Assembly (NCBI RefSeq): GCF_905475395.1
Contig: NC_058342.1
Coordinates: 37,999,140 to 38,063,139 of the forward strand
Direction: 5' to 3'
DNA from: Chrysoperla carnea
Taxonomy: Eukaryota; Arthropoda; Insecta; Neuroptera; Chrysopidae
Length of the DNA stretch: 64,000 nucleotides
Part shown: in pieces, positions 14,321-28,349 of the stretch
Layout: each line of letters opens with the position of its first letter
Numbering within the stretch: position 1 is the first letter of the stretch
Program-made: the position numbers and the translations under genes
Notes under the pieces: generated by a model
Databases searched by the model: none
Seen by the model: the letters and a program-made list of their open reading frames with translations, nothing else
What the model was told of the DNA's origin: nothing

Positions 14321-14365
14321 GGGGTATGAGGGTATGGGTGTGAGGGTGTGAGGGTGTGAGTATGG
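14321..14365. repeat. GTGAGG-type minisatellite
   Basis: G-rich repeats of TGAGGGTG units with TATG variants. Confidence 0.8.
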
Positions 14366-15585
14366 TTTTTGTCGATATTGAATACAAAATAATGTTAATA
14401 GTAGTTTATTTTAAAATGTGTTTTTCTTGTGAAAAGAAAAGCGTATATTAGTGAGTAGTGAGTTGTTCCCTTGTTTTTCGTTCTTTTTGCAATCTTGTTG
14501 CATAATAATGAGATACAATTAAGTATTGTCTTTTATGTGTACGCTATTGAATCTGAATCTTTAACTTTACACAACGACTGCCTGCCTGCCTATTTATAAC
14601 CTATATTAAGTTAACGCGCCACTTTTCTAACTTTACCATAATGAGAAATTACCTTCATTCGTAGAATTTTTTATTTTGTCGATAAATTATTTCTTAATAA
14701 ATCGGACTAGTCCGATAACTTAATATTTAGTTAGCAGGCCCTTTACGAATTTCTCAATTTAACGATACTGATAATTTGTTGTTATTTATTAGTAAATTAC
14801 TGTGAAATTTTTTACTCTGCTGCTCAATTATTTAAAAATGTTGTTGGAAAATTCCAAAAGTTTTCCCCTAACTTAATATAGGTCTATATCTGCTTGTATC
14901 TATATCTGTATCTGCTCCCATAACAAACTTTTATTGACTCAAACCAAAAAATTGTATACAATTTTTATTATACATCACGTTCACTGATTTATTTGTATGC
15001 AATGCTAACAGTACCAAATCTGTCCTACCAGTCTTGTTGCGTAGAAGTATTTTTCCCAAAACATGCAGGGAAAAGTAGGCGATTATATACTGATGCTTGA
15101 TTAATTTCGCATTTTTTCTTCGCATGAAGAAATTTCATAGGAAAAAGCTTCAATGGCAAGTATTAAATTGGAAGAGAAAAATCGAAGAAAATTTGCAATG
15201 TAGGTGTAAATGATAATAATTTAAATATACCTACTTACATAAAACATATTGTAAATAAATAAATAGTCAAAGTGAAAATAGCATGGAAAACATTGGAAAA
15301 TGTTTAAATGCATGTTATTCTTCGAATATTATGCTTTAACTGTATTTGTACTCATGGAGAGACGATAATATTTATTCTATTGTTTTTCAAATGGTTACTA
15401 ATATTTTCAATACTTACAATAGGTACAAAGTGATCTAACACAATCGAGAAAATGTGGTATCCCCAACGAATCATTATTTTTAAAAGCTCACTTTAATTAT
15501 AGACGTTTATAAAACTCACGTCAATTAACTTATTAAAGTTACCTTTTCCGACCAAAAATCTGAGCGTAGAATATTAAAATTTTAT

Positions 15586-15716
15586 AGTATCAAGTTTGTA
15601 ACGCTTAAAAATGTTGATGCTACCAACAAAATTTGGATATAGTCCAACACTGTCTATACATGGTATTTCAACAATTAACTCAATTTTTTGTTTTCACTTG
15701 TTTTATTTTAATATGG
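15586..15716 (+). repeat. Dispersed repeat family B, internally deleted copy
   Basis: The 5' block (AAGTTTGTAACGCTTAAAAA, TTGATGCTACCAACAAAATT) is joined directly to the 3' block (GGTATTTCAACAATTAACTC, TGTTTTCACTTGTTTT). The middle is absent. Confidence 0.6.
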
Positions 15717-16067
15717 CATGATAGGCAAAAACCCCTCACACAAAGTATATGTAACATATCAAATGTTTTAGATCACAGTGTACGTGTATCTTGTTTCGCG
15801 ATAAGTGATTCATTTTCATGTATTTTCCTCAAAACAATTAATCCAAGTAGAAAAAGAAAAACAATGTAAAATTTAGTGTTTAGTATACTTATTATCACTA
15901 ATTGTTGTATTTTCATTCATGGAAATATCTATGGAAAATGAGTTCGTTACTTTTTTTTACTTGGAAAACTATACAACAAAAATGGAAATGATTTGTTTTT
16001 AGAAAAGTGGTTTTTTTGTTTGATTTTAAAAGCATTTTGATGTTTGATTTGATGAATCAATTTGATT

Positions 16068-16320
16068 TTCATACCATGTATATATGAAATATATCAAGGC
16101 ATACTAAGTTTGTAGCTTGCGCTCGAAAATATTGATGCTCCGACCTTTTGTCCGCCTGTTATCACGATTACTCAAAATAGAAAAGAGATATCAAACTGAA
16201 GCTTTGATTTTTAGCTTGCTCAGCACATTATAAGTAACTTCGGTCTGTACGACTTATCTTGTATATATATGGTATTTCAACAATTAACTCTGTCAATTGT
16301 TTGTTTTTACTTGTTATACT
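16068..16320 (+). repeat. Dispersed repeat family B, copy with shortened middle
   Basis: Has the family start (ATACCATGTATATATG), the TTGATGCTCCGACC block, GAAAAGAGATATCAAACTGA, and the family end (GGTATTTCAACAATTAACTC, GTCAATTGTTTG). Confidence 0.6.
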
Positions 16321-17783
16321 CTGCATGTGCGTGTAGGAAGCCTCAAACAGTAAGGCTGTCGCTAGAAGAGAATTCTTGTTTCTCCATTTTTACGAAAGAA
16401 AAATTGCTCTAAATTAAATAATTTGATAAATAAAAACCGTAATTATTCCAATTTAAAAAAACAAATGAAATAAATTGCATCGTATAAAAAGCTTATGTTT
16501 TATTTCTATCCCTTATGAAAAAAAGCTACCACTTAAAATGAAAAATGCGTAGACATTTAAAGAAAACAGAAAAATCTGAAATCAAGATTACGAATTATAT
16601 AAATTTATACTTTTTTAAACTCGACAATCAACAGAAACGAACATTTATCATTTTTTAAGGTGGAAAATTATTAAGGGAAAATCAACCCCTTATACAAAAT
16701 GTCATATCAAACTGGTCTAATTTTTGTAATTTTAAACTAATCTTAATATTGAAAGAGGGTTCATTCACGTTTAAAAAGGGTTACATTATATAGTTTTTTT
16801 TGTAAGTATTTTTATAAGAAAATTGTTACGTTTAGCAACTCGAAGGATTTAATTGAATCGATTTAGAATTTTATTATAAATATAGTATATTCAACGAATT
16901 CGATTTTCCCCTTTTAAATGTTTTTTCTCCATCAAGAACCAATTCAAAATGAAAAAGGCAAAAAAATTTAATTATTTTGTAGATAATACCAAAGTATTAC
17001 TTTTTATTAAGAGGTATTCCTACTCTAATAATAGAAATGAAGAACTTTTCGCTTGACCCAGCCATGTAAAATTTTTTATTTTCGCCTAAAAATTTACTTT
17101 TTTCAAATTATTTCATTTTGATGGCGAATCTCTGGTTCAATGCAAAATGCAAAAAAAGCAAGCAAACTAGAGTGTTTTGTTGTGAGCCATATTTGGAACG
17201 GATGTCAACTGATTGAGCCACTCGTATTAAAAGTTCCAAAAAAGGGTTTGAAAGTTTTTTATTTACATTTGATAAAGATATCTTTTAAAAGTAAATTCAT
17301 ATGCACTTATTCATGAGAATTCGGTTTTGAGTCCCGCCTGTGTAATTTTTTTATTTCTTTCTTAATTTTGGAAGAATTGAAGTGTACAATCTAACTCTCA
17401 AATGCTATGTGTGATAATTTGATAAAAACTGTTGAAAAAATCATATGTGAGCGTTGGTTTCATTATAAAAATGTACTTTATTTAGATAAACAGGCGAGAA
17501 ATTAGATAGAAAACACTTAATTTATGAGCAGTTAATTATATTTTCAAAGTTCCTTCCATGAACAATAAAATAATTGGATGTGGATGTTGGTATGTATGTG
17601 TTTAATTTTGAGATACCTTGTATTTGGTATATATATAAAAATGGTATTCGAAGAGGATAGCTTGTGTGATTTATAAAGGGCTATCAATTCCCCAAAGGTT
17701 TTTTCATCATTCTTTTAAAGAAAGTTTTATTCGATGTCTCCAATGTGCCGTGCCGTACCGTGCCGTGTTACGTTTGCGAATGA

Positions 17784-17815
17784 ACAGTTACAGTTACAGT
17801 TACAGTTACAGTTAC
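17784..17815. repeat. Hexamer array, ACAGTT x 5
   Basis: Five perfect ACAGTT units, preceded at 17,744-17,768 by a GTGCC pentamer array with one GTACC variant. Confidence 0.9.
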
Positions 17816-17953
17816 TTTGAATACAAGATAAATTGCCTTAATTTGGAATAGAAGCTTTATAGAACAAAACTCACTTATAGTTACATTACAACCAGAAGTA
17901 GGTACAGTACGTACATTCAATATGTATGTATACTAACTAACGTCCAAACAAAT

Positions 17954-18009
17954 ACGTTATACATTATACGTTATACGTTATACGTTATACGTTATACGTT
18001 ACACATTAT
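17954..18009. repeat. Heptamer array, ACGTTAT x 8
   Basis: Eight contiguous 7-bp units, mostly ACGTTAT with two ACATTAT variants and one ACGTTAC. Confidence 0.9.
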
Positions 18010-21000
18010 ACGCTGTGTTATAAAACACAAGTAGACACCAAGCCAAACTTTTCATTTGACAGTGCGTTTCTTCTTTTTATTATGTAATATTGTGTAGATG
18101 TGTGCATGAACAAAGACAACGTAATCACATTATTTTATTTGACTGTCTGTCTATCTATCCAGAGGTCTGTAAGTCTGGCTTGCCTGTATCTGTGTATCTG
18201 TGTATCTGTTATCCATCCCACATAGATATCCATCCATTCATTCATATGAAAAATATGAAAAATTATCTTCTTTTATTATTTACTATTCTATCATTCCAGA
18301 ATCGAATTTCAATTTTACAGTTAAACCTCTTTTATAAGAACATTTTTTGAACTTAGATTTCTTTAGGATTAGGCGCTTTATGAAAAAAAGACACTGAATA
18401 ACAAAGAGCAACAAATATTATCCATTCAAACTTTCACGATTATAATATATATCAGATTCATTGTAGCGTTGAAAGATTTACTGTAGTTGATTATTCGAAT
18501 ACAACTTAATTTTTTCTGTATCATGTCATCAAAACCATAAAATAAACCACATTATAAACAGTATAATTATTATAATGGGTATAATGTAAATTTTTTGTAA
18601 CGTGGGGACTGTCCCTACGTGGCATAAGGTCACGTGTCCACATTATGTTTTGGGAAATAGTTATACTAAGTTACTTCATTTGTTGAAATTATTTGAGGTA
18701 ATAGGATTTCACAGTTTAACTGCGATGCTGGAAATGTGGATAATTTGATAATTTTTAGCTAATTTAGCGTTAATTAATATGTTGGTAATGTTGGTAGTGA
18801 CAACAGAACCTTAATGAAAACGTTAAAAGTTTATTTCAAGTTTATCAATTTTAGTTTTACAATTTATAATATAATTTAATTGTATAATAGAAAAAAAAAT
18901 TAAAATGATTTTCAAATACTTTTCATCAAGAAAATGAAGAAAAATTTATAAAAGTTTTATTGTAAAAAAAAAAAAAAAAACATAACGCGAATCGTTTAAA
19001 TGAACCCCATCATTAATATTCAAATGAAAAAGAAAAATGTGTTCGAAGAAAAGTTTTCCTACAAATTATAATTTCTTTTAGAAATTTTACTCAATGTATT
19101 CATTCTTAAACATTTTCCATGGGATGTTTTATAATATTCTTTTATTCACTTTTTTTCTCAATTATATTGTATAGTTAACGCCTTATAAGTGCGACCCTGT
19201 CTTCTGATTCTTATACAGTTTACGAATTCAAAAAAAAGAAAATTTATTTAGTGTTTCAAATTGATGAAAATTTAAGTGAAAAAACTTTTTAAAACCTAGC
19301 TTTTGTTTTAACATTCATAAGTGTGTCTACATTCAAAGACTCGGTACAATAAATGAAGGTGACTTATTTGCTTCGGCCTGGGAAGAAAATCAGTTTTGAC
19401 TAGTTTGGAGTTCTGGAAACCGGAGCTCTTACTTGTAATTTTGTGAGTTTATCAAATTGTATTAACAGGAATCTTCGGTTTTTATTGTTTTGAATATACC
19501 TTATGTTTGAAAAAAACCCAGTTAGCTACGGCTCTAATGAGATCGTGTTTACACGGGTCTGCGGGTTCTTTTGGCATTGCGTTAAACCTGTGATTTCAAT
19601 TACATGACCAACCCGATCTTATTAGAGACAAGTACTCAACAGTCTAACGATGAATCCTCAAACTCAAAATGAAAATTTGGCGTGGTTGACCTTGACAAAA
19701 ATGTCTTACAAATACACCCATAAACATAAGTATATTTAACGAACTTTATGGGAGAGATTAACCAGTTATTACAACTTTGATTTAAATTCTCGACTCCCCC
19801 AGCGCTATATTGCAATTGCATTTTATTATTATCCTCAAAGAAAAATCTTTTTCATTAAAAATATGAAATATAGAGAATCCAATTACCTTATTTAAAAATA
19901 ATCCATGCAAAGACCTTTTTAATCATTCGAAGCGTATTACAACAAAAAAAATTACAATATTCCGCAAGTAATTGAAGTAAATCAGAAATCCACCCCTTAC
20001 AATAAAAAAAATTGTAGAAAAAGGACAATAAATAAGGATTTATGCAGTCGACAGAGATAAAGTAATCGTATAGATTGAAGAAAGAATTATCTACTGAAAT
20101 GATCTTTTTCTTAAGTTTATTTAGCATTATTTTTTGTAACTCCCTCAATGTTTTTATGATCCCCCTATTTTTATCACAGCCCATTTTGCTTTTTTCGAGG
20201 GTGGTATCGTATATATCGCATCAGAGACGTCATCATCCCCCAACATAAAATACCAGTCATTGTATTTCATGTTGAAAAAAAGCTCGAATCGTTCTTTCAT
20301 TCTGGTGAAAACTTTTCACGAAAATAATTACATCATTTTTTTTTTAAAACATCGTTGGGTTGGCTTGTTTTCCTCTTAAAATAATTTAAATTAAATAATT
20401 CGAGTGTCCATTAATTAAGGAGGAGAACCATTGAAAATTCACGCATAGTATAATTTTTCATCTCCTTGGCAACCAAGAATAAAAGTTTTTTTTTCTTATA
20501 TTACGATACGAAAAACTTAAGTTTATGAAAAAAAAAAAAAAACAAAAAAACAAAGAAAAGTGAGTGGGAAAAACTCGTGAACATCTATACAAATATTCAT
20601 TAAAAGATTTCATCAGAAAAAACGTACCCTGCTGTTTCAATCAATCTCACACCATTGGAAAAACCACCCTATCTCATGCTTTTTAAAAGTATATATAGAA
20701 GAAGACTTGTGTTTCTTCCACCCTTATTCGTCCGATGCAAATTTATTTTCAACCCCTTGGCATCTCACTACAATTTACTCACACCACCAAAACTATACAA
20801 GCAAATTCGTTGAACATCATAGATATATATAAGCAGCCCCTCGCCGAGCGACCGAGCCTCATCCTCACACCTTCGCATGCTTACAGCTTTTTATACAGGA
20901 GCTCAATCTTTTTATAAAGTTTTCGCGTGATGCATAATGGGCTAAATGAAAAATTATCATATCTTTGTATTGGGAAAATTTCTTGAATTTTTCTTTTCAC

Positions 21001-21106
21001 TTGCTTCCATTGCAGATATGAATATAACTGACTCGCTTCAAAAAATATTTTAATTGCAAATAATCTCTCATATAAATTTAAATAATTTTACATAGACCAT
21101 GCGACC

Positions 21107-21150
21107 ACATTACACATTACACATTACATAGACACATAGACACATAGACC
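21107..21150. repeat. Adjacent heptamer (ACATTAC x 3) and octamer (ATAGACAC) arrays
   Basis: Three ACATTAC units run directly into about three ATAGACAC units. Confidence 0.85.
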
Positions 21151-24100
21151 ATGCCAATGCCAACTCTATCCAAATATACCTAAATATAAAAATATCACAT
21201 TCAAATATTCAATTTATCATCGTTTTTTATTTTTCTTTTCTATCAAATTTTATATTTAAATTCTTGATTTTTAAAAAACCATTTAGGTAAATTTAACGCT
21301 TAATAAACATCGTAAAAACAAAATATACCATTTTTTACGTAAAATTTTATTCAAAAATAACTTAAATTTCAGCTAGTTTAAACAATATCCCTTCTTTTTT
21401 GCGATATCTCTAGAACTACGTATCTAACCGTCAACCCAATTTTTAGATTCAAACTTACTTTAGTTTCATCAAATTTCGGGGGGAAATTATATTCTTAGTG
21501 TTTCCGAGAAAATCATTAAATCAGAATTTACATTTAAAAAAAAACAAAGATCGAAATTCACTCCTAAAAACAACACAAAAATTAAATTTAAGAATTGATA
21601 TAAATTTGAAATTTTTATTGATACAATCTAATTAAAAAAAGAGTCATTAATGTAAAGTCGAAAATCTTTACATAAACAAACCAGTTACGAATTTTTACAA
21701 ATCGACAGCTGCAAATATGAATGAAAGCTCATTAATTGTCGACCGCGGGGCCAAAATCCATACACATACATTAAAAAATGTATTATAAAATATAAAATGC
21801 TTAAATCAAAACTAGTTTGACCAGTTTTCTCATGGTTCAACATAATTGTTATCCAGGTACACAGACCAACGGCCATAAAGAACCCAAAGGGTCAAAAAAA
21901 AGAATAGGGTTAATATAAATTATAAAAAATAAAAAAATTTGACCCTTTTATTGAATTGAATAGAAAAGGTCACTTTCTATTCAAAATAAAATATCTAATT
22001 TGCATACTAGTATGACCACTTCTTGGTAATAAGGGTTGCAATTCCTTTATATATGTTATAACAATTGTTGAACAAGGGCAGTTCATCCCTTATATGAATA
22101 GCAGCATACGTGTATGCTTTAATATACTCACCTGAATCTGAACACTGAACAACAACATATTGTATGCTTTGGACGGGACGGGACGATTTGGTGTTTGGTC
22201 CGTCTAATTATTTGTATAAAAAAATGATAAAATAAACATTCAGATTAAAACCACCGCTTTTTTTTGGGATGAAATAAGAACCTTCTTCAAACTCTAACGG
22301 ATATTTTATAACTAATTGTTCACAGAATCCTCTCTAAGGATAATAAAATTTAACATCCATCTCAACGGTTTACAAGGGTTAAATGTTATACGGACACTCA
22401 TACACGGAGTCATGTACAGATAAAAATAAATTTTTGACTCAATAAGCTGTTAATCAATTGTGAACACATAATTTTATGAGTCTAGTTCAAGGCATATAAT
22501 TTAACTGCCATTTCAGAAAATTGACAGGCTGTGCTAAAAAAATTTTTCAAGTGTGGGGGGGGGTGGTTCAAGCCTTTATCCATCATGGAACGCCAAAAAG
22601 TTGATAAAAACAAGAAACTCTGTTTTCGAGTACAAAATAAAAACTTTTCCAAAGCCCCCCAGGCGAACGGGCCTTAACATAAACTTTAGGAGACTTGAAA
22701 AGTCCCCAAATTCTTATTTTCTTGAGATCGTTTACTCAAGAAATCTTTACTTGTTATAAGAACATTATTAGACTTTTTCTTCAATTCAGTAATTTTTTTG
22801 TACATATTTAATGATTAGGATGGGCATAAAACTCGATTTAGAAGGCTACTTGATTCATTGGATCAACACTTAATATTAAGTTAGAACAGATTAAAGTATT
22901 GTTCAAAGAAAAATCCAATTAATCACAATTTTCTTTATATATATATATATAAGAAAAAAAATCGTTATTTAAAATATTTTTGTTTTCATAAAATTTTTCA
23001 TTGAATTTTCCATAATTAAAACTGTGTTTAGGTATAAGAATTAAATGAAGTGTTGAAAAGAATCCAACCTCTAAAAATTGTCCTGTGAAAAACTTTTTAC
23101 TAATTAAAACTTTTCTGAAAACCGATGGATGGAAAACTGATGGAAAAACTCTTAAAAGGAAAATATAGTCATTGTGTTTTTACAAACAATATTTACTGGT
23201 TTGCTCTCGTATTAAAATTTTATATAATATCAAGTTTCTCGAAGAAATTTTCCTTTTTTTTTACACTGTTTATGTGTGTGTGTTTTTCATTCGAGGTATA
23301 TTTATTACAGAGGAAAAAAAATTAACGTTTTTCTTACTCATTTGTTGTCATTTTCATTTGATCATTTTTCATAAAGTTTTTCATACAACAAACTTCAAGG
23401 AAGGGAAAATGATTTGTTATCGAATACATGTAATGGGTGATCCAATTTAAAGCTTTTTTATACTTTTATTATTTTGCGATTTTCACTCAGAACTATGATC
23501 AGCAAATTACTTTTGACTTGTCATACAGGATTGAAGACCAAATTCAACCATTATACACCAAATTTTGATTGAAGATTTTTTAGCCAAAAGTTGAGCAAAA
23601 CTTTCAATTTTGTGATTTTCAATCCACTAAATGTACCGAAGCTATCATGAACAACTTTAAAGATTCATGAGCAATAAGTAGATTCAAATGCAATGTTTTT
23701 CCTTCTAAAGACTTTTAAACATGAGCGAACCAATGGGAGCAGGTCATTGGAGCTGGCCCCACACTAAATGTGAACTTACCATTAATTTTATTGACTTTTA
23801 GACAAAAATTTTCAGATTTTCCTCTTCTAGACTTACTACCTTTGTTTTGCACCCCATTAGGCAAACTAGAAACGTACATGGTTCTGTAAAAGTGCATATA
23901 GTCTACCATATTATGGTTTACCATATATTACTTTCAATGTTCTATTTTATCTCTATGACTTTTTAGCTTTCCATCTTTGAGCATTTCCTTTGTAAGAAAC
24001 AAGTTCCTACAGTTCCATACTTTAAACATGGTAGTGCCTTAGAACCAATATCCACTAAGTTACTGATACCGAAAATTTAGTGCCTTATAAATAAAATAAA

Positions 24101-24452
24101 TTCGAGGACTGAAGATTGGAACACTCATTATTAAAACAAAGTATTATATGTAAAATATATAAAACTTTGGACAATTTTCATGAAAATTGTGAAATTTAAC
24201 AAGTTTATATTTTTTATTGAGTACACATATCCAACTTCTTAAATGGGTCGGGTTTACCTCTACGCCTTTATTTGATCAACTTTAAAAAACTGTTATTTTC
24301 CTAAAAGAAAATGATAATGACAAAAAAAAAGAAGAGAAATGACTAGTTATGCATGCAAACAGTTGGACGTCAACTAAAATAGAATATCTCCAATGGTTTG
24401 TGAATCAGTTGGTGGTGTGAGTGGGTATTTAGTAAGCATATCACTAGTGACG

Positions 24453-24487
24453 GGTGCTTGGTGTTGGGTGCTGGGTGCTTGGTGCTG
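24453..24487. repeat. Heptamer array, GGTGCTT/GGTGCTG x 5
   Basis: Five contiguous 7-bp units with T/G changes at the last position. Confidence 0.85.
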
Positions 24488-25377
24488 GGGTGCATTCTGA
24501 AGATGGTATGGTTGGTTATATAACGATATACAGAGGATAGTATGAGGTCCATGTAGTTATAAATGGTATACATATACATATACAAGCTCTTTTCTTTCTT
24601 ATAAATGAAAACGCGCGGCCACTTTTCTTTTACAAACGAGAAGAAATAAAGATAAGAGAAAAACAGCAGAGAAAATGTTTCTCTTGTTGTCGGAAAACTA
24701 CCTCCTAGATCTATCTGTATATTTTCATTTGTCCATGATATACCATCATATGTGCAATGTATTCCAAAATTCATTCCCACAGTATTTTATCTAAGATTGA
24801 TATTCAAAGTTTTGAATTGGACCTGAAATATAATTCTTCTTCTCCAGTTTTTGAGTGATATTTGATATTGTTTATTTGAGTTTTGCCTGTTTTATTTACT
24901 TTTTGTGACCAAGGATAACAAAGTTACATCCCTACAAACACCGGCGCTTTGACAAGTGGCACTCAGGCGCAGGGCCATGTGGGAATGACAGTCGATCGCA
25001 TTATACTCATTATATTCATTTTAAAATTGTGATTTTTAGTTTTAGCTTCAAAAAAGTTTTCTTACGGGTCTGTCCAAAATATAAAACATAAAAAAACTTT
25101 GGTTTTTGACGATTTTTCGATACTTTTAGAGCACTTTCTTACATTTACGTCATACAGCCAAACAGCTAGTGACAGTCGAACCACTTTAAAAAAAGAAGTT
25201 TAATTTTTTTGTTCATAAGATGGGCGCTGTTCCTGCCTGCAAGTATATTTTGAACGAAACAAAAACTGTTGGTTTTTTGAACGAAAAAATTGTTTTTGTT
25301 TGTGTGTGTATATTGAGTAGAATAGAATATTTATATACCGAAAAGCAATGTCCCCAATGTTCACCTTCTTGGTGTAG

Positions 25378-25433
25378 TCAGTGTTCAGTGTTCAGTGCTC
25401 AGTGTTCAGTGTTCAGTACTGAGTACTGAGTAG
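25378..25433. repeat. Heptamer array, TCAGTGT x 8
   Basis: Eight 7-bp units drifting from TCAGTGT to TGAGTAC at the right end. Part of a 69-codon chance frame. Confidence 0.9.
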
Positions 25434-25959
25434 CATGTATCTAAGTAGTAGTGTATGAAGACACCGTCTCACTCTTTCCTTGTGATTCTTATCATTTAAA
25501 TAAAATGGTCTTTCATGTAACACAGAGTATTTCATTAAAAAAGACAAGTATTACACTTTAAAAAGCTCCTGCTTAACAGCAAAAATTTATTATACGTTCT
25601 TTTATGTCAAACAACTAGATTCACGCTTTTCATTTCTATTTCTTTTCTTTCTTTTCCTTCTTACTAGCACTGCCACACCACCACACCACCAGTATACATA
25701 TACATCTAACAGTCAGTACTCAGTATTGCCATTGCTTGCTATATCTTTATACATATACATATATATGAACAGCATATATACATATTTTTCGTTTTTTCCT
25801 CGAAAAAAATATCCAACAACATTGTATTGTACAAATATATACTATAAAGGTACACTGTGATCGAGCACACTCCACTCAACGGTTTCAAACATTGGTCCAA
25901 GTCATCACTAAATTCAAACAAGAAAATTTAGTTCATGATGTCAAATTAAATTTATTCAT

Positions 25960-26400
25960 TTTAGTTCTTTATCGCACCTTATATATATTTGTTTGCTGGT
26001 TGGAAGGTAAAACCAAAAACTGTATAACAATTTAAAACGATTCCAAAATCCAACGATGTGTTACCTAGGACTCAGCTTGTCATGAATTTTGAGAATATTT
26101 TGAAAATAATTTACAATCTGTCAATTTATGTTTATCATTCAAAAAAATGAGTCATAAGTTATCAGAAGAATATTAAATTTATTATAGATAATTTAAAGTA
26201 CGAACAAGGAAATTTTATGTCATGCTATAATAAATATCATGACCAAACAAATTGTAGGTCATGTACGTATATATTGGGTTGACTACTAATTCAGAAGTAT
26301 GTCTTTTTTAAACTAATATTACAATTAATTAGTTAAGTATAGAGTTCAAGTAGCTTTAATAGCTTTTTAAGAAGATTTAAGAAGTATTTGACTTCTTAAA
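25960..26400 (+). repeat. Dispersed repeat family A, longest copy
   Basis: Shares ordered blocks with 12,600-12,850, 31,430-31,740 (reversed) and 51,115-51,380. The blocks are TTTGTTTGCTGGTTGGAA, CCAAAATCCAACGATGTG, AAGTTATCAGAAGAA, TTGGGTTGACTACTAA and AAGTATGTCTTTTTTAAACT. The first block encodes part of a peptide common to three copies. Ends not defined; no terminal repeats seen. Confidence 0.65.
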
Positions 26401-27804
26401 TGAATACTTTAAATTAAAATGTCTTGTATTTAGATTTGAAAGATTTAAATTTTTGAATGAAATATAAAATTTTGGATATGAAATTGAATGAAATGAAATG
26501 AATCATCCAATAGTTTTATTTTTCTATGTTTCTTCTACTTTTCTTTCGGGATACAATTAAAAATTATACATTGCTTTTATGTAATATTATTAAGTAATAC
26601 AAAAAAAGCCCTCTTAGAAAATAATGAATAAAATTCTGTTTTATTTTTAGAAGACTATTTGAAAAACAATCAGATAAGACATGACCCCCTCTCTTATATT
26701 CTCTGCTCCCCACTCCCCACTACCCACTCTCTACAAAACAACAAAAATTATACATATTTTTCATTTTAATTTTTCCATTATTTAAATGCTTTTTTCATTA
26801 AAAAAGTCAAATAAAAACAATTTCTTATTTTTTTAGAGAAAGTGCGATGCGATGTCTTTAAACTGAATTGCTTTTGTTAAAAGTGACAAAAAATATATGA
26901 AATTTTTTACTCCTCGTAATAAATTTGATTTAAATTCCCCCTCATTTATAAAACTTAATTCTCTATACATTGCGTTTTCATAAACAAACGAATTTTAATT
27001 ACTCAATTTGTTCTACAACGTGTCTCAGAGTAAAGTCATTTTTCAATGAATATCGATGAAATTGTTAAAAAAAAAAACGATGTTAAGCCTCATATATTCA
27101 GGATATTTAAACAATTAACCATGTTAATTTTTGAGTATCGATTTTTTTAAATTAGTATCCGCTAGAAAAATCCTAATTTTAAAATATTACAAAATATATT
27201 TAGGTCAATATTTAAACACAAAAAAGAGGGTAAAATTTAACAAAAACTACCCCTTGTAAATAAATTGAAAGTGGTCAAACTGGTATGCAAATGAACTGTC
27301 CATACATAATCTTAGATCCTTTTTAGGGATACACTTTATAATATTGAACCCTTTAACTATCCAGGAAGTAAATTTTATTAGTTCCGTGTTACCTGTGATC
27401 CATGCAACAACCTTTAATGAACTAAAAATGTTCAAACTACATGAAATAGACTACTTATAAACTTTCTATCGAATATTGATGTGAGTGTGTGTTATCAGTG
27501 AAGTGTTTAGTGAAATTTTTTTAACTTTTACTTTTGAGAAAATTTTTAATTACTTCTTATCTTCAAGTTTTTCGAAAAAAAAAATCAAATGTGTATTAAC
27601 TGTAAATTGTTTATAGACTTTATTCATAGGTTTGTTTCTCTGTGCTCTCAAAGGTCAATGATTAATTTAGTGATTACTATTTCTTCACCTTTCGCATTCA
27701 TTGTTTGAAAGATAATTAATTCGATTTTTTATTCAAATTTATTGCACAAAGGGCTCTAACGGTAATTACATTAAAAAGGCGTCTACTTCATTTTTATATT
27801 TTAC

Positions 27805-27855
27805 ACTAGCATTTACTCGTTGCTTCGCCTACGTTATAGCTTTACAGAATGGTGC
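27805..27855. repeat. Short dispersed-repeat fragment
   Basis: CTAGCATTTACTCGTTGCTTCGCCTACGT resembles the frequent insect repeat start in which ACTAGC is followed by GTTGCTTCGC; only about 50 bases are recognisable. Confidence 0.35.
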
Positions 27856-28044
27856 ACACAATCAGATGATAATCTGTTTATTTACCTGTAGGAAACTTAT
27901 CTCCCCGAAATTGACTTACATGAAAAATCGTAGAAATGTCTTTTACAAATAATTTTTCCTAGAAACATTTTTTCATCAGATCTGTTACAATTGCAGTTTG
28001 AAATCAGCCTAAACTAGATGTATACCTACCTGTCAAATTAGCTA

Positions 28045-28349
28045 CAGTGGAACCCCGATAACTCAAACCTCAAGCGAAATGGGTAGTTTAGACTTAACAA
28101 ATAGTTCGAGATACATAGGATTTAATTGCTAAAATTTCGATTAAGAAGGGGCTGCTTTTTGAAATTCGAATTACAGAATATAATAATGAAGGTACTATCA
28201 ATATCTCGCAAGGAAATAACATTTTTTTCGAGTTACAAAATAATTCGAGATACCAAGTATTTAGGAATTCAGCCGAAGGGAATGGAATTCGTTTTTCGAC
28301 TTACTGAGGATTACGACTTACTGAGGTTCGAGTTATTGAGTTTCAATTG
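28045..28349. mobile_element. pogo/Tigger-like MITE
   Basis: A 305-bp element beginning CAGTGGAACCCCGATAACTC and ending in an imperfect reverse copy (GAGTTATTGAGTTTCAATTG), with TA flanks at 28,043-28,044 and 28,350-28,351. CAGT-type ends with GAACC...ATAACTCGAAC are typical of pogo-related elements. The interior contains several further TTCGAGTTA/TTCGAGATA motifs and no transposase. A partial copy of the right end may follow at about 28,411-28,432. Confidence 0.7.

Larger units (their letters stand above)
8713..25959. other. Non-coding AT-rich DNA with dispersed repeats, no confident gene
   Basis: Holds the family A copy at 12,600, the family B copies at 15,586 and 16,068, and several minisatellites. 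It also has an 18-base poly-A run at about 18,963 and a weak inverted pair TCTAATGAGATCG/CGATCTTATTAGA at about 19,530 and 19,614. Two slightly GC-richer stretches, 9,830-9,910 and 11,500-11,680, contain frames with no recognisable product. No splice-bounded exon was identified. Confidence 0.45.

Noticed and set aside
17954..25433. Heptamer arrays considered as CRISPR-like or telomeric repeats
   Set aside because: The units are contiguous without spacers and do not match insect telomere repeats.
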